Source: Streptomyces sp. NBC_01471 (GTDB taxonomy: Bacteria; Actinomycetota; Actinomycetes; Streptomycetales; Streptomycetaceae). Taken from it: DNA of 64,000 bases. Below the pieces are notes generated by a model. The model had not been told where the DNA came from. It was given only the letters and a program-made list of their open reading frames with translations, and did not search any database. The stretch is from contig NZ_CP109450.1 of the NCBI RefSeq assembly GCF_041438865.1, forward strand, positions 7,557,501 to 7,621,500, written 5' to 3'. Shown one piece after another: positions 8,745-18,021 of this stretch. How positions within the stretch are numbered: the first letter of the stretch is position 1; each line of letters opens with the position of its first letter. Position numbers and translations under genes: made by a program.

Positions 8745-8822
8745 ATGAGCGACGTCCTGCCCGCCTGGGCCGCCATCACCTGCGGGGCCGGGACATCGTT
8801 ACGGGCGCTGCGTCGTCGATGA
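8745..8822 (+). CDS. Possible small ORF, 25 aa, unrecognised
   Basis: An ATG preceded by GGGGAGGACGA (good ribosome-binding site) opens a 25-codon frame, MSDVLPAWAAITCGAGTSLR then ALRRR, ending 180 bp before the phosphoglucomutase. The peptide has no recognisable family. It could be a small protein, a leader, or the remnant of a gene. The rest of 8823-9002 holds no further gene. Confidence 0.25.
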   Translation: MSDVLPAWAAITCGAGTSLRALRRR

Positions 8823-9002
8823 CCGTGAGTATCCCGCTCCATGAGCCGAGCTGTCCCGGTCCGGCCGGTGACTAAGGTACGGGATCCCGTCTCTGCCGCC
8901 GGCCGGGCCCACTGTCCGGCGGGGCATCCGCCGAACAGGCCGCGGACCCGGGAGGATGAGCTGACAAACTGGGTGTGACGACCGATGCGGAGGAGTGGGC
9001 AG

Positions 9003-10643
<1,641 letters not shown>

Positions 10644-10660
10644 GGCTCCGCAGCGGGAAC

Positions 10661-10689
10661 CCCGGGCACCTGGAGGTCAGGCGCCCGGG
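10661..10689. terminator. Hairpin between pgm and rho, probably bidirectional
   Basis: CCCGGGCACCTG (10661-10672) and CAGGCGCCCGGG (10678-10689) form a 12-bp stem with one mismatch and a 5-nt loop. It overlaps the stop codon of the rho gene and lies 17 bp after the pgm stop. Confidence 0.55.
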
Positions 10690-11825
10690 ACCGTGCGGTG
10701 GATCTGGCGCAGGAACGCGGCGTTGTCGGGGGTGTGCCGGATCTTGTCCAGCAGCGCTTCGAGCGTCGTCTGCCCGTCCCTGGAGCGGAGCGCCCGCCGC
10801 AGCCCCCGTACAGCGGCCAACTCGTTCTCGGCAAGCAGCAGTTCTTCGCGGCGCGTACCCGAAGGGGTGATGTCGACGGCAGGGAAGACACGCTTGTCGG
10901 CCAGTGCGCGGTCCAGCCGGAGCTCCATGTTGCCGGTGCTCTTCAGCTCCTCGAAGAAGTAGTCGTCGGCCCGGGAGCCGGTGTCGACCAGGGCGGTCGC
11001 GAGGATGGTCAGCGATCCGCCCTCCTCGGCGAGGCGCGCGGCGCCGAAGAGCCGCTTGGGACCCTGCACCGCCGCGGCGTCGACACCGCCGGACAGAGTC
11101 CGGCCGCCCGAGGCGGCCGCGTTGTTGTGCGCCCGGCAGAGCCGGGTCAGCGAGTCGAGCAGGATGACGACGTCCTCGCCCTGTTCGACAAGGCGCTTGG
11201 CGCGCTCCACGGCCAGGTCGGCGAGTGCGATGTGCTCCTTCGCCGGCCTGTCGAAGGTCGACGCGAGGACATCGCCCCGTACGGAGCGGCGCATGTCGGT
11301 GACCTCCTCGGGGCGTTCGTCGAGCAGCACCACCATCAGATGGCACTCCGGGTGGTTCGTCGCGACGGCGGCCGCGAGCTGCTGGAGCAGCACGGTCTTG
11401 CCGGTCCTGGGCGGGGCGACGATCAGGCCGCGCTGCCCCTTGCCGATCGGGGCGATCAGATCGATGAGACGGGTCGCCGCAGCGCCGCCCGGCGTTTCCA
11501 GCCGCAGCCGCTCACGGGGATGCAGCGGGGTCAGGTCGCGGAAGCGACGGCGGCCCCGAAGGGCCTCGGGCGGGCGGCCGTTGACCCGGTCGACCCGGGC
11601 CGGGGCGCCCGGCCGTGCGCAGGTTCCTTCGACGAAGTCGCCCGTACGCAGGCCGAATTGACGAATCTGGGCGGCGGTCACCTGGACATCGTCGGGCGAC
11701 GGGCGGGAGCCCGGCCCGGTGTGGGTGCGCAGCAGGCCGTGTCCCCGGGCGGTCACATCGAGGACACCGGAGGACGCGACGGACAGGTCCTGCTGGACAG
11801 GAGGGCGTTCGAGTGTGGTGGTCAT
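10677..11825 (-). CDS. rho: Short transcription termination factor Rho paralogue
   Basis: Hexameric RNA-dependent ATPase of the Rho family, 382 aa. The RNA-binding cold-shock-like domain is present (GHGLLRTHTG, then SPDDVQVTAAQIRQFGLRTG, about residues 28-61). Walker A is APPRTGKT at 138-145, Walker B is VVILLDSLTR, the Q/R-loop region is SGGVDAAAVQGPKRLFGAAR, and EEGGSLTILATALVDTGS and KSTGNMELRLDRALADKRVF follow as in E. coli Rho. What is missing is the N-terminal Rho_N helical domain and the long charged insertion of the usual actinobacterial Rho (600-700 aa). The start at 11825 has AAAGGA 8 nt upstream; the in-frame Met at 11846 has none. The short form suggests a second, specialised Rho; the housekeeping gene is not in this window. 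Confidence 0.9.
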   Translation of the reverse strand: MTTTLERPPVQQDLSVASSGVLDVTARGHGLLRTHTGPGSRPSPDDVQVTAAQIRQFGLRTGDFVEGTCARPGAPARVDRVNGRPPEALRGRRRFRDLTPLHPRERLRLETPGGAAATRLIDLIAPIGKGQRGLIVAPPRTGKTVLLQQLAAAVATNHPECHLMVVLLDERPEEVTDMRRSVRGDVLASTFDRPAKEHIALADLAVERAKRLVEQGEDVVILLDSLTRLCRAHNNAAASGGRTLSGGVDAAAVQGPKRLFGAARLAEEGGSLTILATALVDTGSRADDYFFEELKSTGNMELRLDRALADKRVFPAVDITPSGTRREELLLAENELAAVRGLRRALRSRDGQTTLEALLDKIRHTPDNAAFLRQIHRTVPGA

Positions 11826-12265
11826 GACGAATCCTTTCGCGGGCATGCCGTCTCGCGGACATGCGGAGGAGAGACCCGGCGGGGCGGAGTCGTCACGCCC
11901 CGTGCGACGGGCGGAAGAGCCCGGGCCGGGAGAGGTGGTGCTTGTGAGCCGGATCGCCGATCATGAGAAGAACGGCGCAGCAGCAGGAGAACGCGCTATG
12001 CGGTAGATGCGATAACTGGCACCGGCGCCCATCGAGGGGCGTACACAAGTGCTGACCGCACCGTACCACACATCCCGCGCGGTGCCGACGGGCCGCATCG
12101 GGCCGCGGGCCGCCGGTGGGCTGCGCCTGCCCGCTGGGCCGTCCGGGACCTCTGGCGTTGTCGTGGCACGGATATGCGAGCACGCTGGAAGGGCGAACGG
12201 TCCTGCCGGGCGAACGGCCCGGAGGCACGAACGGACGCACCGAGGGACGGACGAAGGAGCACACC
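11826..12265. other. 440-bp divergent intergenic region
   Basis: Spacer between rho (leftward) and the DUF5709 gene (rightward), so it should hold both promoters. A 23-codon leftward frame at 11893-11964 (MIGDPAHKHHLSRPGLFRPS then HGA) could be a leader peptide for rho but has no clear ribosome-binding site. Nothing else was recognised. Confidence 0.4.
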
Positions 12266-12766
12266 GTGGCGATGGGAGCGGACGACGCCAGGGGTGATGA
12301 CGTCTACCAGCCGGACGGCACCGAAGTCACCGAGGACTCGGGCATTCTCGACCGCGAGGACACACTCACCGGCCGTGCGTCCGATCCGTACGACGAGGGC
12401 TGGTCCCCGCCGGAACGGCCGCTGGGCGTCGACCACGCGGGTACCACCCAGGAGGAGCAGGAGGCGGGCGAGACGCTGGACCAGCGCCTGGCCGAGGAGC
12501 TGCCCGACCCGGCGCTGCTCCGCGCCCGGGGCGGCGACGGCATCGGCGACGCGTCCGACAGCGACGGCGAGCCGCTCGACGACGAGGTCGGCGACGGCAG
12601 GTCGGGCAGGCTGGTCGCGCCGGACGAAGGGGCGCACGAGGAGGCCGAGAAGGACATGCTCGCCGAGGACGTGGGCGTCGACGGCGGCGCGGCCTCCGCC
12701 GAGGAGGCCGCGGTGCACGTCGTCGGGGAGCCGTCGGCCGACAGCGGCCGGCCGCGGGGTCAGTAG
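12266..12766 (+). CDS. DUF5709 domain protein
   Basis: Acidic 166-aa cytoplasmic protein of unknown function. The segment DDVYQPDGTEVTEDSGILDR, followed by SDPYDEGWSPPERP and a QEEQEAGETLDQRLAEELPD stretch, matches the actinobacterial DUF5709 family as I know it. The C-terminal third is Glu/Asp/Ala-rich and probably disordered. The GTG at 12266 is preferred because AAGGAG lies 6 nt before it; an ATG two codons on is possible. Its last 7 bp overlap the end of the convergent baeRF-type gene. Confidence 0.75.
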   Translation: MAMGADDARGDDVYQPDGTEVTEDSGILDREDTLTGRASDPYDEGWSPPERPLGVDHAGTTQEEQEAGETLDQRLAEELPDPALLRARGGDGIGDASDSDGEPLDDEVGDGRSGRLVAPDEGAHEEAEKDMLAEDVGVDGGAASAEEAAVHVVGEPSADSGRPRGQ

Positions 12767-13896
12767 CGCAGGTCGGCCGCGATGCGGTCGTGGTCGGCGA
12801 GCGTGCCGTCCTGGACGAAGACGACCTCGGCCCCGGTGTCGAGGGCCAGCTCCACCAGCTCGTCGACGATGTCCTCACGGACGGTCTCGCCGTCCGGGCC
12901 GGGCGCCTCCGGTTCCTCCGGATCGACCGGGACGAGGTGGCCGTCCTTCACCCGTACGGTCCGCTGGAAGTTCTCCTCGACCGCCACCAGGGCGACCCGG
13001 CGCTCCCGGACCGACTCCCACACCTCGTCGAGGCCCGCTGCGAAGGTCCGCCTGCCGCGCGCCGCGTCGAGCCGGTCCGCGGTCCGTTCAGCCGTCCGCT
13101 CCCGGAACTCACGCAGGCTCGGCTCCAGCTCCTTGTGCAGTTCGGGCGCCGGACCGTTCACCAGTCCGCCGGTGGTGACCTTGCCCGCCGCGTGCCGGGT
13201 GGCGGTCCCCACGTCGTCGAGCAGGCTCAGCGCGGGTGCCAGACCCACCACGTGGAGCGGCCTGGGGGTCGCTGCGAGGACCGCGGCGAGTGCGCTGTCC
13301 ACGTGACGGAAGAACCGCCGGGTCTCCTCGTCCTGGAACGTGCTGGCCACGTCGCCGATCCGCTCCTCGCGCTCCACATCGGTCTGGAGCTCGTCGGGGG
13401 TGACGGGGAAGCTGTTGCCCGTGTGTTCGCGCACCGTCTCCTGGGTCCCGTGCCAGAGCGTGGCACGGGTCGCGGCCACGACGAGCACCCAGTAGGGGGT
13501 GGCCCGGGCCCGTGCGGCGACCAGGTTCCTGGTCAGATAGCTGTCGCTGATCACCACGCGCTCCGGAACCTCCCTGGGCAGCACCCAGGTCTGGTACTCG
13601 TCCGTACTCGCGAAGATCACCAGCCCGTCCAGGGAGTACCGCAGATCGACCTCCGCGTGCGCCCGGTCGAGCTGGGCCCTGAGCCCGGCCCGCACCTCCC
13701 GCGAGAGCGGTTCGCCGTCGTCGGTGCAGCCGTCGATCCGGCGGCCGGCTTCGGCCACGAGATTGCGCAGCCGCACCGCGTCCTGGGCGTTGTCGGGCTC
13801 GCGCCGGTGCGTCGGCATACTGACGGACACCACCGGACGGGGCTGCTTCCTGCGCAGGCTCTGCAGGACCGCAGGCGTCAGAGCGTTGGTTTCCAT
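12760..13896 (-). CDS. eRF1-like bacterial protein (baeRF family)
   Basis: A 378-aa cytoplasmic protein that resembles the bacterial archaeo-eukaryotic release-factor (baeRF) group, distant homologues of eRF1/Pelota proposed to act on stalled or hibernating ribosomes. Supporting segments are PVVSVSMPTHRREPDNAQDA at the start, a central FASTDEYQTWVLPREVPERV, YWVLVVAATRATLWHG, and a C-terminal DELVELALDTGAEVVFVQDG, the last typical of an eRF1 domain-3-like fold. The start ATG has AAGGGAG just upstream. Family assignment is from sequence memory, so the exact subfamily (baeRF3 seems best) is uncertain. No catalytic GGQ motif is visible in the usual place. Confidence 0.65.
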   Translation of the reverse strand: METNALTPAVLQSLRRKQPRPVVSVSMPTHRREPDNAQDAVRLRNLVAEAGRRIDGCTDDGEPLSREVRAGLRAQLDRAHAEVDLRYSLDGLVIFASTDEYQTWVLPREVPERVVISDSYLTRNLVAARARATPYWVLVVAATRATLWHGTQETVREHTGNSFPVTPDELQTDVEREERIGDVASTFQDEETRRFFRHVDSALAAVLAATPRPLHVVGLAPALSLLDDVGTATRHAAGKVTTGGLVNGPAPELHKELEPSLREFRERTAERTADRLDAARGRRTFAAGLDEVWESVRERRVALVAVEENFQRTVRVKDGHLVPVDPEEPEAPGPDGETVREDIVDELVELALDTGAEVVFVQDGTLADHDRIAADLRY

Positions 13897-13993
13897 GACT
13901 CCCTTTCTGGTACTGGTGCCCCTTCACGATCCACCAGCCGTCGCACGGCTGCATCCGGACGCGGCCCGCCGGTATCCGTGATTAGCATGGCGA

Positions 13994-15316
13994 ATGGCGA
14001 AGGACAGTCCCGTACTCGATGTGGTGACGGATTCCCTGGCGGAGCTCCACGACCGGCTCGGCGCGCTGCGGGACGGCGCGGTGGCCGACTACATCCCGCA
14101 GCTGGCGTTCGCGGACCCGGACTCCTTCGGGCTCTCGCTGGTGAGCATGTACGGACACCGGTACCGGGCGGGCGACGCGGAACTTCCCTTCACCATCCAG
14201 TCGGTGTCGAAGCCGTTCGTCTACGCGCTCGTCCTCTCACTGCTCGGGCTCGACGAGGTGACCCGGTGGGTGGGTACGGAGCCGAGCGGCGAGGGGTTCA
14301 GCGCGATCAGCCTGGAGCCGGACACGGGCCGGCCGGACAACGCGATGATCAACGCGGGGGCCATCGCCACGACGGCCCTGGTGCCCGGCGCCACCGACGG
14401 GGAGCGGTTCGATCGCATCCTGGACTGCCTGAGCCGCTTCGCCGGCCGCCGTCTCGACGTCGACGAGACCGTGTACGCGTCGGAGGCGGAGACCGGCGAC
14501 CGCAACCGCGCCCTCGCGTATCTGATGAGCAGCCTCGGAGCACTGCCCGGTCCGCCCTCGGTCGTGGACACCTACTTCCGGCAGTGTGCGGTACGGGTCA
14601 CGACCGGAGACCTCGCGGTGATGGCGGCGACCCTGGCCAACGGGGGTGTCAACCCGGTGAGCGGCGAGACGGTGGTGTCCGAGACCGTCGCCTGCCAGGT
14701 CCTCGCGGTGATGGCGTCGTGCGGGATGTACGACGCGTCCGGCGCGTGGCTGCTGCGGGTGGGCCTGCCCGCGAAGAGCGGGGTGTCCGGCGGGCTGATC
14801 GCCGTGAGCCCGGCCCGGTTCGGAGTCGCCGTCCACAGCCCGCCGCTCGACGCCACGGGCACGCCGGTACGCGGTATCGAGGCCCTGCGTGAGCTGTCCG
14901 AGCGGTTCGGTCTCCATTTGATGCGCCACCCCACGCTGTCCGCCCCCACCATCACGGAGGCGGACCACGGGACGCGGACGGGACTGGTGGCCGCACAGGG
15001 CGCCCTGGACTTCACCGCGGCCGAACGGCTGCTGCACGGTCTGTCCGAAGTGGTCCCGGAGTCGGGCGGCTGGGTGGTGCTCGACCTGCTCGACGTCACC
15101 AGCGTGGAACCCTCGGGCGCGTCGGTCGTGGCCTCCGCGCTGGCCCGTCTTGAGGGGGAGGGACACCGGGTGGCTGTCGTGGTCGATCCGCGCGCGCCGG
15201 GCGGAGCCCGGCTGACGCCCTGGATGAGGTTCCCGTCCCGTGAGGAAGCCGTCGCCTGGTGCGAGCGGGGGCGGTCCGCAGGGGGCGCGAACGATCCTGT
15301 GCCAGGGGCGAATTGA
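13994..15316 (+). CDS. glsA: Glutaminase A fused to a STAS domain
   Basis: Hydrolyses glutamine to glutamate and ammonia. Residues 1 to about 305 form a serine-dependent beta-lactamase-fold glutaminase: FTIQSVSKPFVYAL holds the catalytic Ser70-x-x-Lys73 pair, and PDNAMINAGAIATTALVPG is the conserved oxyanion/substrate region. Stand-alone glutaminase A is about 310 aa, whereas this protein has 440. The extra C-terminus (GALDFTAAERLLHGLSEVVP; GWVVLDLLDVTSVEPSGASV) has the pattern of a STAS domain as found in anti-sigma antagonists and SulP transporters. The regulatory Ser/Thr of anti-anti-sigma proteins may be the Ser in TSVEPSGA. Expression is not coupled to a neighbour. No strong ribosome site precedes the ATG. 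Confidence 0.88.
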   Translation: MAKDSPVLDVVTDSLAELHDRLGALRDGAVADYIPQLAFADPDSFGLSLVSMYGHRYRAGDAELPFTIQSVSKPFVYALVLSLLGLDEVTRWVGTEPSGEGFSAISLEPDTGRPDNAMINAGAIATTALVPGATDGERFDRILDCLSRFAGRRLDVDETVYASEAETGDRNRALAYLMSSLGALPGPPSVVDTYFRQCAVRVTTGDLAVMAATLANGGVNPVSGETVVSETVACQVLAVMASCGMYDASGAWLLRVGLPAKSGVSGGLIAVSPARFGVAVHSPPLDATGTPVRGIEALRELSERFGLHLMRHPTLSAPTITEADHGTRTGLVAAQGALDFTAAERLLHGLSEVVPESGGWVVLDLLDVTSVEPSGASVVASALARLEGEGHRVAVVVDPRAPGGARLTPWMRFPSREEAVAWCERGRSAGGANDPVPGAN

Positions 15317-15357
15317 GGAGGACAAGGGCGTTCCCGGCGTCGCACGGCGAGCCGGTC

Positions 15358-15389
15358 GGGGCGGACCCGCGCGGTCGCGGGTCCGCCCC
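15358..15389. terminator. Hairpin terminator between glutaminase and GH16 genes
   Basis: Perfect 14-bp stem, GGGGCGGACCCGCG (15358-15371) and its complement at 15376-15389, with a CGGT loop. It lies between two convergent genes and probably serves both. Confidence 0.8.
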
Positions 15390-15446
15390 TGCGGTTTCTC
15401 CGTCCTGAGGTGTCCCAGTACTGCGCTGTCCCGGTGCTTCGGTGTC

Positions 15447-16352
15447 TCAGTGGTGCCGGGCCGGGCCGGAAACGGGTGCGGCGTTGCTGGTGGTGACCTG
15501 CACGTCGTCGACGACCAGCTGTTGCGGGAACGCGGTGCTGCCGTCCGGGTCGCCGGGCCAGTATCCGCCGACGGCCAGGTTGAGGATCAGGAAGAAGGGC
15601 TTGTTGAACACCCACTGGTTGCCGCCCACATCGGCGGGCGTGCGGGTCTGGTAGACGGTCCCGTCCACGGACCACTTGATGGAGTCGGGCGCCCAGTCGA
15701 CGGCGAAGGTGTGGAAGTCGTCGGAGAACGCCTGGCCGCCCGGGAGCGTGTAGGGGGCCCCGATGCCCGCGGAACCGGAGTAGCCCGGGCCGTGGATGGT
15801 GCCGTGGACGGTCGACGGTTCGAAGCCGACGTTCTCCATGACGTCGATCTCACCGGAGTTGGGCCAGCCGACCTGTCCGATGTCGTCGCCCAGCATCCAG
15901 AAGGCGGGCCACATGCCCTGCCCCTTGGGGATCTTCATCCGGGCCTCGACATGGCCGTACGCGGCCGAGAACTTGCCCGAGGTGTTCAGCCGCGCCGATG
16001 TGTACTCGCACGAGCCGTACCAGCACTGGTAGTTGCCCGGGTTCTCCTTGCGTGCCGTGATGACCAGATGGCCCTGGCCGTCGAGCGCGGCATTGGCGCT
16101 GCCGGGGGTGTAGTACTCGCGTTCGTGGTTGTCCACGTTGTCGCCGGTCTCCGTCTGCCACTTGCTGCCGTCGACGGCGGAACCCGCCGGCCCGTCGAAG
16201 GTGTCGGAGAAGGCCCCGGCGGCCGTCTTCGCCGCCGGACGGCCGGTGGGGGAGGGGTTGTCGGCACTCGCGGTGGACGCGACGACCGGGGCGAGGAGCA
16301 GGGCGGACGCGGTGGCGACGAGGAGGCGCCGGGTCAGGCGTGTGGAGGCCAT
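15447..16352 (-). CDS. Secreted glycoside hydrolase family 16 (beta-1,3-glucanase type)
   Basis: Extracellular endo-glucanase of 301 aa. A signal peptide (MASTRLTRRLLVATASALLL ending at about ASADN, residue 31) is followed by a single GH16 jelly-roll domain. The catalytic motif is GEIDVMEN at about residues 166-173, the E-x-D-x-x-E form typical of laminarinases rather than the E-x-D-x-E of lichenases; GQGMWPAFWMLGDD and FHTFAVDWAPDSIKWSVDG are further family segments. There is no carbohydrate-binding module. The start at 16352 has GGAAGGGAG upstream and begins the signal peptide. A good promoter with an inverted repeat over its -10 region lies about 130 bp upstream. Substrate (beta-1,3- or mixed-link glucan) is inferred. 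Confidence 0.92.
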   Translation of the reverse strand: MASTRLTRRLLVATASALLLAPVVASTASADNPSPTGRPAAKTAAGAFSDTFDGPAGSAVDGSKWQTETGDNVDNHEREYYTPGSANAALDGQGHLVITARKENPGNYQCWYGSCEYTSARLNTSGKFSAAYGHVEARMKIPKGQGMWPAFWMLGDDIGQVGWPNSGEIDVMENVGFEPSTVHGTIHGPGYSGSAGIGAPYTLPGGQAFSDDFHTFAVDWAPDSIKWSVDGTVYQTRTPADVGGNQWVFNKPFFLILNLAVGGYWPGDPDGSTAFPQQLVVDDVQVTTSNAAPVSGPARHH

Positions 16353-16471
16353 GGTTCTCCCTTCCGGTGCACGGATCAGGTGCACTGAACGGGCATGTTT
16401 GACATGGATATGACAGACATGCGCAACGGGGTCGCCCGGGAGTTGCGGCGACCGGGGTGGGGGGCGCGCGT

Positions 16472-16496
16472 TTCACTTCGAGATTTAAGAAGTGAA
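16472..16496. promoter_or_regulatory. Inverted repeat over the GH16 promoter, candidate operator
   Basis: TTCACTTC (16472-16479) and GAAGTGAA (16489-16496) are perfect 8-bp arms separated by 9 nt. The spacer contains the -10 hexamer of the leftward promoter, a placement expected for a repressor site. I cannot assign the regulator family. Confidence 0.5.
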
Positions 16497-16511
16497 CCAA
16501 CCCGCTGTCAA
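16482..16511 (-). promoter_or_regulatory. Predicted promoter of the GH16 gene
   Basis: On the minus strand TTGACA (16511-16506) is a consensus -35, followed after 18 bp by TAAATC (16487-16482). This gives a leader of about 125 nt to the GH16 start. The rest of the 16353-16824 interval holds no gene I can support. Confidence 0.55.
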
Positions 16512-16824
16512 GGTCTTGGTATGTACCACTCCGTGCACAGGTGAATTCATGCCTGAACGCATGGAAGTGAAAAGGGATGTGTGTCCGAGTTGTGTGTTCG
16601 GGAATCGAAAGGACCGCGGACCGGCAGGAAGTGACGGCCGGTCCGGACCGGGCCCGGAATTCACCGGGGCGACAGCGGCCGGAACCCGGGGCGCCAACTG
16701 GACGGTGATCCCCGATGGTTGGTTACCGGAGTGAAGTGCGGGGCGCCTGTGTGACAAGTGGCGCGGGGGCGGTACCCTGCGCGCGCACCGCCAAACGGGC
16801 GGCGCAGCAAGTGTGGAGGAATTT

Positions 16825-17451
16825 GTGACCGTTTCCAATGGATCGTGGCGGCTCCGGGGGGCTTTCATAGCCGCGGCGGCGAGCGTGGTCGGCGTCGGTC
16901 TGTGTGCTGTCCCGGCTCAGGCGCACACCCCGACGTGGGGCGTTACGTGCTCCCAGGTCACCCTTGACCTGACGGCGTACAACCCTGGCGTCACCAACAC
17001 CGTGACCGTCAGCGTGGACGGGAAGGACATCCTTCCCACCGAGAAGTTCGGCTCCTCGATCAGCAAGACGCTGCCGCTGGGTGAGCACAAGGAGCCGCTC
17101 ACCGTGCACCTGGTCGTGAAGGCCGGCGACAGCGACCAGTTCTCGAAGGACGACACGAAGACGGCGCCTGTCTGCGACACGCCGTCCACCCCGCCGCCGT
17201 CCGCCAAGCCGACCCCGACGGACGCTCCGAGCTCCGCGGCCCCCGCCCCGAGCAAGGCGCCGAGCTCCGCACCCAGCAGTCCCGCGGCCGCGGCCCCCGT
17301 GCCGTCGCCGAGCGCCACCGCGCCGTCCGACCTGGCCGAGACCGGTTCCTCCAGCTCCACGCCGCTCATCGCGGGCGCGGCTGCCGTGGTCATCCTCGCC
17401 GGTGGCGGCATCATGTTCGCCGCGCGCAAGCGTCGCAGCAGCGAGAACTGA
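16825..17451 (+). CDS. LAXTG sortase-anchored cell-surface protein
   Basis: A 208-aa secreted protein likely fixed to peptidoglycan by a class E sortase. It has a signal peptide (RGAFIAAAASVVGVGLCAVP ending AQAHTP), an extracellular beta-type domain of about 90 residues with two cysteines (VTCSQV; APVCDT) that may form a disulfide, a long Pro/Ala/Ser stalk, and a C-terminal sorting signal LAETG followed by a hydrophobic span and ARKRRSSEN. LAXTG rather than LPXTG is the Streptomyces class E form. The GTG at 16825 follows GGAGGA; an in-frame GTG at 16813 is possible. It is followed by a strong terminator, so it is monocistronic. The function of the outer domain is unknown. Confidence 0.88.
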   Translation: MTVSNGSWRLRGAFIAAAASVVGVGLCAVPAQAHTPTWGVTCSQVTLDLTAYNPGVTNTVTVSVDGKDILPTEKFGSSISKTLPLGEHKEPLTVHLVVKAGDSDQFSKDDTKTAPVCDTPSTPPPSAKPTPTDAPSSAAPAPSKAPSSAPSSPAAAAPVPSPSATAPSDLAETGSSSSTPLIAGAAAVVILAGGGIMFAARKRRSSEN

Positions 17452-17462
17452 TCCACCACGAC

Positions 17463-17503
17463 CACACCGGCCGGCGCCTCGGTGCGAGGCGCCGGCCGGT
17501 GTG
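17463..17503 (+). terminator. Strong hairpin terminator after the surface protein
   Basis: Perfect 18-bp stem (17463-17480 with 17486-17503) and a 5-nt loop GGTGC, starting 12 nt after the stop codon. Confidence 0.85.
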
Positions 17504-17616
17504 TGTGCGGGCCTCCGGCCCGGAGACAGCCTCTCCCCGTACCTCAAAGCCCTTCATTTTCCTGGGCGTTGAAGCCAGTCCGGGTGCCGGAGCCGAGGAG
17601 GGACCCAGTGCCGCCC

Positions 17617-18021
17617 TCACACCTTCCGGTAGTCGTACGCCTCCACGGCCGCGGCCTCCACCGCGTCCAGATCACCGCCTGCCGAAGCGGTGACCATGGC
17701 CGCCACCGACCCTTCCAGGAACGGGGCGTCCACCAGTCTCGTGTTGTCCGGGAGCTCGTCACCCTCGGCCAGCAGGGCCTTCACGGTCAGCACCGCGCTG
17801 CCGAGGTCGACGAGGACCGCCACACCCGCACCCCGGTCGACCGCCGCGGCTGCCGACGAGATCAGCTCCGAACTGGTACCGAGGCCCCCGTCAGGAGTCC
17901 CGCCCGCGGCCGCGACCGGCGCGGTCGTCGCCCCGCCCGCCAGCCCGGTCGCCAGCTCGGCCACGGCCGCCGCGACCGGCGCGCTGTGGGACACCAGGAC
18001 GATCCCCACCAGCGCGCTCAC
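17617..18021 (-). CDS. dhaM: Dihydroxyacetone kinase phosphotransferase subunit DhaM (EIIA-Man type)
   Basis: Phosphocarrier of the PEP-dependent dihydroxyacetone kinase: it takes phosphate from HPr and passes it to the ADP bound in DhaL. The 134-aa protein is a single EIIA-mannose-like domain, without the HPr and EI-like parts of E. coli DhaM. His12 in VGIVLVSHSAPVA is the expected phosphorylation site; VAVLVDLGSAVLTVKALL and VDAPFLEGSVAAMVTASAGG are family segments. Its GTG start overlaps the dhaL stop (GTGA), so the two are translationally coupled. Last gene of the dhaKLM operon. Confidence 0.93.
   Translation of the reverse strand: MSALVGIVLVSHSAPVAAAVAELATGLAGGATTAPVAAAGGTPDGGLGTSSELISSAAAAVDRGAGVAVLVDLGSAVLTVKALLAEGDELPDNTRLVDAPFLEGSVAAMVTASAGGDLDAVEAAAVEAYDYRKV

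Noticed and set aside
11893..11964. Leader peptide gene upstream of rho
   Set aside because: A 23-codon frame exists but has no Shine-Dalgarno sequence and no recognised leader motif; kept only as a remark.
16492..16734. Rightward 80-codon frame between GH16 and the surface protein
   Set aside because: It lies over the GH16 promoter and operator-like repeat, has no ribosome site and no family pattern.
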